Assembly: GCA_902537815.1 (NCBI GenBank)
Contig: CACBCS010000013.1
Coordinates: forward strand, 1-53,012
Length of the DNA: 53,012 nt
Direction of reading: 5' to 3'
Source of the DNA: an uncultured Pseudohongiella sp.
Lineage (GTDB): Bacteria; Pseudomonadota; Gammaproteobacteria; Pseudomonadales; Pseudohongiellaceae
Shown here: positions 24,607 through 33,543 of the stretch, one piece after another
Layout: the number at the start of each line of letters is the position of its first letter
Position numbering within the stretch: the stretch's first letter is position 1
The notes under the pieces: generated by a model
Told to the model about the DNA's origin: nothing
Seen by the model: only the letters and a program-made list of their open reading frames with translations
Databases searched by the model: none
Translations under genes and position numbers: made by a program

Positions 24607-25002
24607 ATGAAGTACTCAGTTTTCGAGATCGGCGAAAAGTCGATTCTGCTATTCATCGGTATCGGGGCATTCGGCGCAGCGGCCTTACAGGTTGCCGAAA
24701 CCTTCCGGACACTCAGCTTTGAAATCGAGCAGCTGTTTATCCTCTTTATCTACGCAGAGGTCATCGGCATGGTCGGAGCTTATATTTCTTCTTCACGAAT
24801 ACCGCTGACTTTGCCGATTATCATCGCCATTACCGCCCTGTGCAGACTGATAGTCATGCAAAGCAAGGAAACCGAAGCGCTGTTGCTGATCAGCGAGTCG
24901 ACCTCGATTTTGCTGCTTTCCGGCGCGGCCTACATCATGTCCCTCAAAGGCAAGATCAGCCTTGAAAAACTGAAGGAACTGCAGAATCACGATCCCTCCT
25001 GA
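24607..25002 (+). CDS. PsiE-like membrane protein
   Basis: A 131-residue protein with four predicted membrane helices. The layout agrees with the phosphate-starvation-inducible PsiE family (COG3431): KSILLFIGIGAFGAAALQVA, then LFILFIYAEVIGMVGAYISS, and RIPLTLPIIIAITALCRLIV. The charged C-terminus is cytoplasmic by the usual topology. The biochemical role is unknown. It ends a probable four-gene operon. I found no Pho box upstream of the operon, so phosphate control is not supported here. Confidence 0.62.
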   Translation: MKYSVFEIGEKSILLFIGIGAFGAAALQVAETFRTLSFEIEQLFILFIYAEVIGMVGAYISSSRIPLTLPIIIAITALCRLIVMQSKETEALLLISESTSILLLSGAAYIMSLKGKISLEKLKELQNHDPS

Positions 25003-25215
25003 TGGTTGGGTGACGCCCGCCGCGCGAAAATGCCTTGATCGCCCCCCAAGCCGCCAGTATCTCAGCTTCTGCAGAAATTCGGCTGCCCTTTACGGGCGGA
25101 TATTACGAGGCTCCGGGCGCTGTCCCCGGGTAATCTGAGCGCAGTGATTACACGTTATAGGTGTATCCCAACGACAAGACACAGCCCGCTGATGCGGCAA
25201 GCCATGGAGTGACCT

Positions 25216-27381
25216 GTGTTCCTGCGCCGTCACAGCCCCTGTTTAAGCTTTTTTACTGGCCTCTATCCGGTTTGCCTGATCATCCTGCTTGGCCTCGGGC
25301 AGGCTGCCAGAGCCCAGAGCCCTGAAGACGAATCACTTGAAGATTCAACGGTCGTTTTTGAGGCGGAATTCTTCAAACAGTTTCAGCCAGTCTCAGTCAA
25401 CGACATGATTGACCGCATCCCGGGCATCGGCCTGGCGCTAGGGCGCGGTGGCGGGGGAGGCCGCCGAGGTCTTGGCGGTGGCGGCAACGAAATTCTGATC
25501 AACGGCCAACGAATTACCGGAAAATCAAACGGCAGCCGCGATCAGTTGCGCCGCATCGCGGCCAGCCAAGTGCGATACATCGAGATTATCCGCGGGACTT
25601 CCGAGGAGATCGACGTCAGGGGGGGCAGTCAGGTCATCAACATCGTTCTGGTCGAATCAGCCTCACGCTCCAGCCTTGCCGCTGAAATCAACGCTGATCT
25701 GATTCAGGACGGCACCGTGGCTCCGGGCGGTCGATTCTCCTACACCGGCCAGAGCGGCCAGTTCAACTATCTCTTTGCTGCCGAATCAGAGCCCAGATAC
25801 CGGGCCAACGACACCTTTGAGGCCAGCCGTGATCCGGCCGGCCGGCTGCTTGAGGTTCGTGAAGAGCGCATCATTCGCGATCAGAACGATCTGCAGGCAA
25901 GCATGAACCTCGGCTATCAGTTTGAAAACAGCATTGTGCAGTTCAATGCTCTGCTGGGACAGACGAACCCGCCCACCGATGTCAGTCGGACCATTACCGA
26001 TTTTCGCGGTGACACGGTAGACCAGCGCAAGGTGCGTGAGGGCAATCAGTTTGATCGCGATAACTGGGAAATTGGCGGTGACTACGAGTACGATTTCAGT
26101 TCAGGCGCCACCTTTCGTGCGCTGTTTCTGGTCAATGACGCCGAAAGCGATTTTGTTCGGGAACGTTTCGATTTGCTGGACGCCGGTGACGACAAAGACC
26201 TGTTTCTGAGAAGTCTGGGCAGGGACCGGGAACGCATCATCCGGACCAGCTATACCTGGGACCTTGTTCCGGAACAGGCCCTTGAACTCGGCGTTGAAGG
26301 CGCGCAAACCATACGCAACAACGGACTGCTGGTTGGCTCGCGCTATGGCAGCAGCGCGCCGTCAGCAGCTACCGGCAACCTGCCTGCCGCACAACTCGAC
26401 AATGCCTTTTCCGAAATCGAGGAGATGCGATACGAATACTTCGGTATTCACAACTGGCAGCTCAGCGAACGCATGGCGCTGGAGAGCCAGCTGATCTTTG
26501 AAGATTCAACCATAACGCAGTCAGGAGATGTCAATAATGCGCGCAGCTTCAGCTTTTTGAGACCGCGCGTGGACTACCGATTCGACATCACGCCAACCAT
26601 GCAGCTTCGGGCCACTGTTGAAAAGGAAGTCTCGCAGCTCAGTTTTTCTGATTTCAGCCTATCGCAGGACAACAGCGATGATGATCAGAATATTCAGGGT
26701 GGCAATCCGGACGTCGTTCAGGAGCAGACCTGGCGCTACGATGTGAACTTCGAATACCGTCTGCCGGAAGGGCTTGGGGTCATCAATACCCAGCTGTACT
26801 ACCGAGATATCGAGGATGTCATCGGCCGGATCGACGTCTCTGCCTCGGAAGAGAATCTGCTGTCCGCCCGCGGCAATATCGGAGATGGCAAAAGATACGG
26901 TATCAATGTTGAGGCCAGCTCAAAATTGACCTACCTCGGCCTGCCAAATGCGCTGGCGACTCTCCGAATGGGCGTGGGAGATTCGTCTGTCGTCGACCCA
27001 TTTCTTCTGCGTGAACGTCGGATGCGTTATCCTGGACGCTGGTCTACCCGCGTCAGCTTTCGTCACGACTATCAGCCCTGGAACTTCAGCTACGGCTTGA
27101 ATTACAGCTGGTCCGATCAACAGGGGCTGCAGCGCGTCAACTTTGATCTATTCGATACGGAGCGCGATTCAGAAGAGTACAGCCTGTCATTTTTTCTGGA
27201 AAAAAGGGCCTTCAATGGCGTAAACTTTCGGTTCGATATTCAAAATGCCAATGACAGAGAGAACTGTCGCGTACGTACCCGCTACGATGGTCGCATCACC
27301 TCCGGCATTATTGAGGAGATAGAGAATTACTGTCGCACTGAAGGGGTTCGATTTGCCTTTCGGGTCAGACACACATTCTGA
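25216..27381 (+). CDS. TonB-dependent receptor, short-plug type
   Basis: A 721-residue outer membrane receptor. GTG start with GGAG five bases upstream; signal peptide ends near ARAQS. The plug is recognisable (VSVNDMIDRIPGIGLALGRG, NEILINGQRITGKSNGSRDQ, RYIEIIRGTSEEIDVRGGSQ) with a Gly/Arg-rich loop (GGGGGRRGLGGGG) where the usual RGxG motif lies. The barrel ends ...FAFRVRHTF. No siderophore or vitamin genes accompany it. Downstream same-strand genes encode a pair of membrane proteins, so the substrate may be an organic molecule; this is inference. Confidence 0.86.
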   Translation: MFLRRHSPCLSFFTGLYPVCLIILLGLGQAARAQSPEDESLEDSTVVFEAEFFKQFQPVSVNDMIDRIPGIGLALGRGGGGGRRGLGGGGNEILINGQRITGKSNGSRDQLRRIAASQVRYIEIIRGTSEEIDVRGGSQVINIVLVESASRSSLAAEINADLIQDGTVAPGGRFSYTGQSGQFNYLFAAESEPRYRANDTFEASRDPAGRLLEVREERIIRDQNDLQASMNLGYQFENSIVQFNALLGQTNPPTDVSRTITDFRGDTVDQRKVREGNQFDRDNWEIGGDYEYDFSSGATFRALFLVNDAESDFVRERFDLLDAGDDKDLFLRSLGRDRERIIRTSYTWDLVPEQALELGVEGAQTIRNNGLLVGSRYGSSAPSAATGNLPAAQLDNAFSEIEEMRYEYFGIHNWQLSERMALESQLIFEDSTITQSGDVNNARSFSFLRPRVDYRFDITPTMQLRATVEKEVSQLSFSDFSLSQDNSDDDQNIQGGNPDVVQEQTWRYDVNFEYRLPEGLGVINTQLYYRDIEDVIGRIDVSASEENLLSARGNIGDGKRYGINVEASSKLTYLGLPNALATLRMGVGDSSVVDPFLLRERRMRYPGRWSTRVSFRHDYQPWNFSYGLNYSWSDQQGLQRVNFDLFDTERDSEEYSLSFFLEKRAFNGVNFRFDIQNANDRENCRVRTRYDGRITSGIIEEIENYCRTEGVRFAFRVRHTF

Positions 27382-27466
27382 GGGACAGCACGCTATCTAA
27401 AGCTCCAGGCTCGAGCAATGCTTGCCATCAAAGAGATGAGCAACAGAATTCACAGGGAGAGCCGCA

Positions 27467-27937
27467 TTGCTGACAGCGCTTGAAACGACCTCTCTGGCGA
27501 TCTGGGTCGGAGAATCTCTCTGGGCCTACCCCGCCCTGCTCGCCTGCCATATCGTCGGCCTCGCCATCGTGGTTGGACTGCTGAGTATGCGGGATTTGAA
27601 ACTGCTTGGCTTTTTCCAAGAGGTGGGTTTCCGGATATTTTCTGATCTGATCCCACTGGTTATCGCTGCATTTTGCCTGAATGCCCTGTCGGGCTTCTTG
27701 TTGTTCAGCTCTCAGGCCAGTTATCTGGCAGGCAGCGTCCCTTTTCTGGCTAAGCTCGTCTGTATAGCCACCGGACTAAGCTGCGCGTTTGGCTTACAGA
27801 AGCGTAGACTAAAGCTATCCACTGAGGGCGCAGAGGCACTGACCCCCGACTTTTTGACGCGGATACTTGCTTGCCTCTCCCTTTCAGCCTGGGCCGGCGC
27901 CATCATCGCCGGCCGCCTGATCGCCTATCTCTTTTAG
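27467..27937 (+). CDS. Four-helix membrane protein (DUF6644-like), copy A
   Basis: 156 residues with four hydrophobic segments. WVGESLWAYPALLACHIVGL and a conserved His in the first helix, then GLLSMRDLKLLGF. It ends in the same motif as its neighbour (AGRLIAYLF versus TGRLIPYVG). TTG start with GGGAG upstream. Function unknown; paralogous to the next gene, four bases away. Confidence 0.65.
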   Translation: MLTALETTSLAIWVGESLWAYPALLACHIVGLAIVVGLLSMRDLKLLGFFQEVGFRIFSDLIPLVIAAFCLNALSGFLLFSSQASYLAGSVPFLAKLVCIATGLSCAFGLQKRRLKLSTEGAEALTPDFLTRILACLSLSAWAGAIIAGRLIAYLF

Positions 27938-27941
27938 TCTC

Positions 27942-28430
27942 ATGTGGTCTTCTCTCGCGAATTTTGCCGACGGCAGTCCAGTCAACCTGTGGATTCAGAA
28001 CACTTATTGGCTTTGGCCGGTGATGGAAATCATTCATTTTCTCGGGCTGGCGCTGCTGTTTGGCGGACTGCTGGTCGTTGATCTGCGCATGGCTGGCCAT
28101 CTCAAGGGAGTGACACCGATTTCCACTTATCAGCTACTGCCGCTGGTACTGCTGGGCTTTGCTCTGAATCTCATTACCGGAATCCTTTTCTTTTTTGGTG
28201 ACCCGGGTCGCTATTCAATCAACATCGGCTTCCAGCTCAAGATGATGCTGATCGGCCTTGCCGGCCTCAACGCGCTGTTCTATCACTGGCGCGTCAGTCC
28301 GACCCTGGTAACTTGGGACGGGACAACCACACCTCCACGACTGGCAAGGTGCGTAGCCTATGTGTCACTAGCCTGCTGGTTTGGGGTACTGCTCACTGGC
28401 CGCCTGATCCCCTACGTGGGGACCGGCTGA
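27942..28430 (+). CDS. Four-helix membrane protein (DUF6644-like), copy B
   Basis: 162 residues, four membrane helices. TYWLWPVMEIIHFLGLALLF, then GGLLVVDLRMAG; His in helix 1 and later (ALFYHWRVS) could bind heme or metal, which is inference. Paralogue of the preceding gene, so a heterodimer is plausible. Convergent with the exported protein gene at 28447. Confidence 0.68.
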   Translation: MWSSLANFADGSPVNLWIQNTYWLWPVMEIIHFLGLALLFGGLLVVDLRMAGHLKGVTPISTYQLLPLVLLGFALNLITGILFFFGDPGRYSINIGFQLKMMLIGLAGLNALFYHWRVSPTLVTWDGTTTPPRLARCVAYVSLACWFGVLLTGRLIPYVGTG

Positions 28431-28446
28431 CCACGACCATTGAGGA

Positions 28447-29169
28447 TCAGTCGTATTTGGAAGGATAAAAGCGGACGGATGTACGGGAGGCTTCAGGGTC
28501 ACAGTCATAAGGCTGCAATCGATAGTCCGGGCCCGAGGGCAACCATCTGGTTGTGTATGAGGTTGGCTCCTGCAGGAACATCGGATCTGCGACCGTCAGC
28601 GTGAGCTTGAGTTCCTCACCTTCCCGCCAGTAGCGTTCTGTCACGACTTTCTGTGCAGAAGAGGGAATGCCGTTGTAGTCATCGAACCCGGCAATGTCAA
28701 AGACAAAATGGGTTGTTGTGACATACAGGGATCCATCTTCGTAGTGGCCGACGGAAAATCCCTGCAGGCTGAAATCAGTCGCCTTGGGTTCTCGCCCGTC
28801 AAGCCAGACGGTTCTCAGCTGATCATCTTTCTCGTAGCGGAACAGTACCCGATCCGGCCACTGGGTGACCTGCATGGCATAGGGGTCGTACTGAATGGCC
28901 GGCGAGGACGCCGGCTGGCAGTCATACTTCGGCGCCATGGTTTCTTCCCAGACTTCCTGATAGGCCAGCGCGCGCGCATTGAGCTTGGGAAAATTATCTT
29001 CACCCCAAGGCACATCCACACCGTTGACAGGACGCACACTGAACCCCCCGTCCCAGATGCCGCTCAGGTCTGGGATGGTCTCGTCATTCTGTGCGCTGAT
29101 CCAGGAAGCATTAAAGATACAGGTGCTGAACAGCAGGACACCGCCCGCCAGTTTTTCGGAAACTTGCAT
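28447..29169 (-). CDS. Exported protein of unknown function
   Basis: About 240 residues from ATG 29169 (MQVSEK), with a signal peptide ending near WISAQ. Predicted mostly beta structure; begins PDLSGIWDGGFSVRPVNG, a start common to exported lipocalin-like proteins found next to DUF6152 genes. It contains PKYDCQPASSP and DYRLQPYDCDPEAS (possible disulfide). Longer frame from 29211 overlaps the upstream gene and is less likely. Ten bases after the DUF6152-like gene, so both are probably one operon. Confidence 0.65.
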   Translation of the reverse strand: MQVSEKLAGGVLLFSTCIFNASWISAQNDETIPDLSGIWDGGFSVRPVNGVDVPWGEDNFPKLNARALAYQEVWEETMAPKYDCQPASSPAIQYDPYAMQVTQWPDRVLFRYEKDDQLRTVWLDGREPKATDFSLQGFSVGHYEDGSLYVTTTHFVFDIAGFDDYNGIPSSAQKVVTERYWREGEELKLTLTVADPMFLQEPTSYTTRWLPSGPDYRLQPYDCDPEASRTSVRFYPSKYD

Positions 29170-29179
29170 GTGTGGACCT

Positions 29180-29587
29180 CTAGTTACTGTCGTCTTCACG
29201 AACGCGACCACCCTCCAGAACAGGTCGACCGTCTTCGCGTGTCATGCGCACGCAGCAAAGGCCGTTCGTGCCCTCTGCCCGAGAGCGATTTCCCGCGACA
29301 TTCACAGTCATGCCCACCGCGAGCGTTTCCGGCGTCCATCCGACCCGACGCAAGCTGACCGGCGCACCCAGTTCAACCTGCCACTCTACCGCGTTTCCGC
29401 CCTCATCAGGGACGTCCAAAAAGAGAAAAGCATGGGGGTTTCGAAAAACGAACCGGGTAATCGTGCCGCTGATCTCGACACGGTCTTCAGAGTCATAAAA
29501 CGGCGCGCTGGCGTGATGGGCGATAACCGGCGCACCGATCAGAACCATTAGAGCAAGACCGGAGGCAATCAGTACCTGGCGATTCAT
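29180..29587 (-). CDS. DUF6152-like exported protein
   Basis: A 135-residue exported protein. The signal peptide ends at AHHAS; the mature start HHASAPFYDSEDRVEISGTI matches the DUF6152 pattern. A small beta-barrel core follows (RFVFRNPHAFLFLDVPDEGG, then EWQVELGAPVSLRRVGWTPE, AVGMTVNVAGNRSR). The N-terminal His pair suggests metal binding, as in other envelope proteins with an HH start, but this is unproven. Operon with the next gene downstream. Confidence 0.72.
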   Translation of the reverse strand: MNRQVLIASGLALMVLIGAPVIAHHASAPFYDSEDRVEISGTITRFVFRNPHAFLFLDVPDEGGNAVEWQVELGAPVSLRRVGWTPETLAVGMTVNVAGNRSRAEGTNGLCCVRMTREDGRPVLEGGRVREDDSN

Positions 29588-29860
29588 CAGTATTTTCTCC
29601 TGTTAGACATTCCGCAAAGCCTGCTTACGCCAGAGGCTTGATTCGGAATCTGAGCTTTGAGTGAGTCCGAGGACTCGTGTTTTTATTGGCATCGGCTACA
29701 CTCTCCGGCACGCCTTGTCGCTCTGCTGCCTTCGGCTTTACTCTGCGCAGGCCAGTGCAAATTTATGCAATCCGGATCAGTCTGTCAGATACCTCAGTAC
29801 AGAGTATGGCGTATCTTATAGGCAGTCAATTCGCCTTCGAAGCAACGTTCACACCGACCT

Positions 29861-30295
29861 CTAGCCGCGAACCAATTCCACCGGCTGTCCATGTGGTGTC
29901 GCCAGGTAAGCCTCTCTCCAGGCCTGCACTCTCTGCGCCAATTCACCGGCCCCTGACAGACCCTTGGCGATGGCAAGCTGTTCAAGCGCAGCCAGCCAAT
30001 TCTGATAGTAACTGTCACGTCTGTCTTCTTTTGCTTCCATCCGCTCGCTGGTCTTTTCACCCTCGTCTTCACCCGCGTCTTCAGCTACCGCCTCACTAAC
30101 CCGTTGAACGACCTCCTCCACGCCGCCCGGATGCAGATCCCGGCGGATCGCTTGAGCCAGGGCGTCAGACCACTCGTCCCAGCTGAAAACGCCGCTTTCA
30201 TGCAAGGCAATCACAAGACTGAAGGCCTGTGCTTCCCAGGGCTCCTTGAAAACCGGCTCACCGTTTTCGGTGGGTTGGTCAGGAAATAGCGACAT
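29861..30295 (-). CDS. Nitrile hydratase accessory protein
   Basis: 144 residues. It shares the fold of the N-terminal half of the beta subunit: FKEPWEAQAFSLVIALHESG, then FSWDEWSDALAQAI and YYQNWLAALEQLAI. Such proteins act as activator/self-subunit-swapping chaperones that insert cobalt into the alpha subunit. ATG 30295 overlaps the beta-subunit stop (TGATG), so translation is coupled. It ends the three-gene operon. Confidence 0.85.
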   Translation of the reverse strand: MSLFPDQPTENGEPVFKEPWEAQAFSLVIALHESGVFSWDEWSDALAQAIRRDLHPGGVEEVVQRVSEAVAEDAGEDEGEKTSERMEAKEDRRDSYYQNWLAALEQLAIAKGLSGAGELAQRVQAWREAYLATPHGQPVELVRG

Positions 30296-30933
30296 CAGCA
30301 AATCTCCTCGAGATAAGGTTCCCACAGATCGACATAAACCGATTGGGAAGAGGATTCTGAGCCCCACAATTCAGTACCTTCGAAGCGGACGCAGTAGAGA
30401 TGCTCGCCAGCTCGCTGCCCCGTGGCATTCTGATCCGGATAAATATGCGTCCCATGGTGGTCCACCACGGTTCCGCTTGCACCCTGCACATAGGTCGGCG
30501 CGCGTGTGTGGCCAGAACGCTGACATCTCGCGACCCGAACGCGATCCCCGGACCGAAACCGGGGCTGCGTCGAATCAGGCAGCAGCGTCGGTCCCCCTGT
30601 GCGCAGAATTTTTCGAGCAGCCGGCGCATCAGGCACCTGAAAGCATTGAGCATCCTGTTCAATTCGCCCCACCAGATCTTTTTCCGCGAGTAACTTTTCC
30701 AGACCTACCAGCCAGTTTTCATAGTAGCTGTGCATCAGATAGTCCCCAGGGTGCTGACGCTCGCGGGCATGCCGTGATTCATCAATGTTCCACTGACCCA
30801 GCATGCCTGTTGCCAGCGTGAGCGCAAAAATTCGACGCTCCCATTCCGCGTGGAAGAGCGGCTCTTCGCTTTCCGGCTCGGCATTCACAGAGCCAAAACC
30901 CTGTCGGCCACCCAGATCATGGCCGCCGTTCAT
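30295..30933 (-). CDS. nthB: Nitrile hydratase beta subunit
   Basis: 212 residues from ATG 30933, giving the standard N-terminus [16 protein letters not shown]; the longest frame starts at 30972 but lacks support. Contains [38 protein letters not shown], and the C-terminal SH3-like barrel ([20 protein letters not shown], then [12 protein letters not shown]). With the alpha subunit it hydrates nitriles to amides in the cytoplasm. Overlaps the alpha gene end by 17 bases. Confidence 0.93.
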   Translation of the reverse strand: MNGGHDLGGRQGFGSVNAEPESEEPLFHAEWERRIFALTLATGMLGQWNIDESRHARERQHPGDYLMHSYYENWLVGLEKLLAEKDLVGRIEQDAQCFQVPDAPAARKILRTGGPTLLPDSTQPRFRSGDRVRVARCQRSGHTRAPTYVQGASGTVVDHHGTHIYPDQNATGQRAGEHLYCVRFEGTELWGSESSSQSVYVDLWEPYLEEIC

Positions 30934-31546
30934 TTGACCCCCCACCACTGTGCCGGACCAGTTCGACGCCAATCATGCTGTTGCGAGTCACCAGAGCCTG
31001 CAACTGCGACTCGCTCCAACCCTCGGTGCCGAATGGCCGCTCAGGCAGAACCAGATAGCGCATCTCGGAGGTGGAGTCCCATACCCGAATGTCCGTGTGC
31101 TCCGGCAACACCGTGCCGAATTCGGAAAGCACCGCGCGTGGCTCACTCACCGCTCTGGCCCTGTAAGGCGCTGATTTGTACCAGACTGGAGGCAACCCGA
31201 GCAGCGTCCAGGGGTAACATGAGCATAAAGTGCAGACCACCAGATTATGAATGTCCGAAGTGTTCTCAACCACAGTGAGATGCTCCCCCTGTCGGCCAAC
31301 GTAACCCAGATCAGCAACCGTTGCAGTCCCATCCGCCAGCAAAGCCTGTTTAAAAGACAGATCCGACCAGGCCTTTGCCACCACGTGAACTCCGTTTTTC
31401 GGACCGACCTGATGCTCATAGGTCTCAATGATGGCGTTCAGAGCATCCTGCTTCACCAGCCCTTTTTCGAGCAACAGGCTTTCGAGCGCTTTCACGCGAA
31501 GCTCGAGATCTGAAGGCGGATCGGTATGATCGTGATCGTGTGACAT
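30917..31546 (-). CDS. nthA: Nitrile hydratase alpha subunit, cobalt type
   Basis: 209 residues from ATG 31546 ([11 protein letters not shown], a His/Asp-rich start). The metal claw is [10 protein letters not shown]: three Cys and a Ser, with Thr in the third position and Tyr after the last Cys, as in cobalt-type enzymes (iron types have VCSLCSCT). The next stretch [20 protein letters not shown] is typical of the family. First gene of the alpha/beta/accessory operon. No amidase or cobalt transporter lies next to it, although an amidase would be needed to use the amide product. Confidence 0.94.
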   Translation of the reverse strand: MSHDHDHTDPPSDLELRVKALESLLLEKGLVKQDALNAIIETYEHQVGPKNGVHVVAKAWSDLSFKQALLADGTATVADLGYVGRQGEHLTVVENTSDIHNLVVCTLCSCYPWTLLGLPPVWYKSAPYRARAVSEPRAVLSEFGTVLPEHTDIRVWDSTSEMRYLVLPERPFGTEGWSESQLQALVTRNSMIGVELVRHSGGGSNERRP

Positions 31547-31805
31547 AGCTGGCAGGCTCCACACAGCGTCAGGCTGTTTTCCAGAAGGGCTAGCCGTCAT
31601 CTCGCCCGTTTCACCCACAGATCAAGGTTGTCACACCGCAGCTTCCGACTCAAGCCGAGCGCTGGATCTATCATTGAATTACGCATGAAGGAATAAACTG
31701 AAGCAAAACAAGCCTTGCAAGCTGGGCGTCTTGCTCCCACCATAATGAGTTGATACCAAACGCTCTCGCGATCCGGTTGATTCGACTGTAACAACGAGCA
31801 AATCC

Positions 31806-32633
31806 ATGACCCGCCCCGTTCTGATTACCGTAGCCCCCAACGGCGCCCGAAAACTCAAGCAGGATCACCCTGCGCTTCCCATCTCACCGCAGGAACTGGG
31901 CGCCGCGGCAGCCTCATCATTGCATGCGGGGGCCGCCATGCTCCATCTTCATGTAAGGGACAAGGCGCTGCAGCACAGCCTCGACCCTGAACTGTATCGT
32001 GCGGCCATGGCAGAAATCAGACGTCAGGCAGGCGCGGAAATCATCATCCAGATCACCACCGAAGCGGTTGGAAAGTTTCAACCTGAGGAACAAATCGAGA
32101 GTGTGAAGCGGACCCAGCCGGAAGCGGTCTCGCTGGCCATTCGGGAGCTGATTCCCGAGCGCACCTATGAGTCAGCGGCGGCAAAATTTTTCCAATGGCT
32201 GTACCGAGAACATATCGCACCGCAGTGGATTCTTTATGACCAGAATGACATCGAACAGTTTAAGTCATTTTGCGCCAGAGGGCTGATCCCCGATGAGCTA
32301 GTGCATGTGCTGCTGGTACTTGGCAGATATCATCAGTCTCAGCAGTCAGACCCTGCCGAATTGGAAAAGCTGATTCTGCATGTGGACCCGAACTGGTTCT
32401 GGTCAGTGTGCGCTTTCGGTTCTGCAGAAAGCCGGTGCATGAAGAGCGCAGTGGCGCTGGGTGGCCACTGCCGCGTGGGTTTTGAGAACAACCTTGAGGT
32501 GTCAGCCGGCAGCCTAGCGGATTCAAACACCGAATTGGTCGAGTCCACTGCAGAGGCGATCATGGCCTCGGGGAATACTATTGCCGATGCCGGGACAGCC
32601 AGAGAGCTTTTTCAGATCTCGCGGCGCCAGTAG
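31806..32633 (+). CDS. BKACE (DUF849) beta-keto acid cleavage enzyme family
   Basis: 275-residue TIM-barrel protein of the BKACE family, zinc-dependent enzymes that condense a beta-keto acid with acetyl-CoA. N-terminal VLITVAPNGARKLKQDHPAL, PQELGAAAASSLHAGAAMLH and LHVRD, with the His-x-His ligands. GRYHQ and CRVGFENNLEVSAGSLADSN are further family segments. The substrate (for example 3-keto-5-aminohexanoate in the type enzyme) cannot be read. It lies between the nitrile hydratase operon (divergent) and phoB (convergent). Confidence 0.86.
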   Translation: MTRPVLITVAPNGARKLKQDHPALPISPQELGAAAASSLHAGAAMLHLHVRDKALQHSLDPELYRAAMAEIRRQAGAEIIIQITTEAVGKFQPEEQIESVKRTQPEAVSLAIRELIPERTYESAAAKFFQWLYREHIAPQWILYDQNDIEQFKSFCARGLIPDELVHVLLVLGRYHQSQQSDPAELEKLILHVDPNWFWSVCAFGSAESRCMKSAVALGGHCRVGFENNLEVSAGSLADSNTELVESTAEAIMASGNTIADAGTARELFQISRRQ

Positions 32634-32646
32634 AAAGGTGCGCCGA

Positions 32647-33357
32647 TCAGTGGGGGCGAACAGAAAACCGGTAGCCCGCACCGCGAACCGTTTGAACGAG
32701 CTTGGCATAATCAATCGCGGTGTTTTCGATTGAAGATAAAGCCTTGCGCAAACGACGAATGTGGACGTCAATCGTGCGCTCTTCAAGGTAGACGTTGCCG
32801 CCCCAGACAGCATCCTGAATATGATCCCGACTGAACACCTTTTCCTGATTCAACATAAAAAACTTCAGAAGCCGAAACTCCGTGGGACCCATTTCAAGCG
32901 GTTTATCCTCAATCGAGATACGATGACTGGTAGGGTCAAGCAGCAGATCAAAGACCTGTAACGCTTTGTCTTTTTGCCGGCCGTTGGCCCGGCGCAGGAC
33001 CGTTTTGATACGCGCTACCAGCTCGCGCGGTGAGAAAGGCTTGGTGATGTAGTCATCAACGCCTTCACTCAGGCCCTGAACTTTGTTGTCTTCAGTGGCT
33101 TTGGCAGTAAGCATGATGATGGGAATGTTTGCCGTTATTTCGTCACGGCGTAATCGGCGAGCTAATTCAATACCGCTGCCTCCGGGCAGCATCCAATCAA
33201 GAAGGACCAGATCCGGTTTGTTATCAATTACGGAGATATGGGCCTCGTGCGCATCAGCTGCACTGATCGAACCGAATCCTGCCAGGTCCAACGTGATTCC
33301 GACCATATCTCGAATGGCAGCCTCATCATCTACTATAAGAACAGTGGACTCGCTCAT
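32647..33357 (-). CDS. phoB: Phosphate regulon response regulator PhoB
   Basis: OmpR-type response regulator that activates genes under phosphate limitation by binding Pho boxes. 236 residues: receiver domain with the phospho-acceptor in VLLDWMLPG (Asp 54), the switch Thr/Lys (MLTAKAT), then a winged-helix DNA-binding domain (LEMGPTEFRLLKFFMLNQEK, VYLEERTIDVHIRRLRKAL). No phoR is adjacent on either side, which is unusual. The next gene upstream is a TonB receptor with a textbook Pho box. Confidence 0.93.
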   Translation of the reverse strand: MSESTVLIVDDEAAIRDMVGITLDLAGFGSISAADAHEAHISVIDNKPDLVLLDWMLPGGSGIELARRLRRDEITANIPIIMLTAKATEDNKVQGLSEGVDDYITKPFSPRELVARIKTVLRRANGRQKDKALQVFDLLLDPTSHRISIEDKPLEMGPTEFRLLKFFMLNQEKVFSRDHIQDAVWGGNVYLEERTIDVHIRRLRKALSSIENTAIDYAKLVQTVRGAGYRFSVRPH

Positions 33358-33543
33358 AATTATCGCTCCATTCTCAAGCTATTCTCGGACGGTGGGAAGC
33401 AACTCGCCGGAGGTTCGATGTCACAGTTCACACCGATTAGAGTGTGGAAAATACAGCACAAAAAACAGGTCAGAACTCACGGCGGTTTAGGCCCCTATTG
33501 TTGACCATTCTATCCATACTGTGCGCCTTCGGGGTCAAGCAGA

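Noticed and set aside
29661..30099. Plus-strand frames near the nitrile hydratase accessory gene
   Set aside because: No signal, motif or ribosome site; they overlap the real minus-strand gene.
33358..33543. Pho box for phoB autoregulation
   Set aside because: Only a single CTGTGACAT-like half element was found; no second 7-mer at 11-base period.
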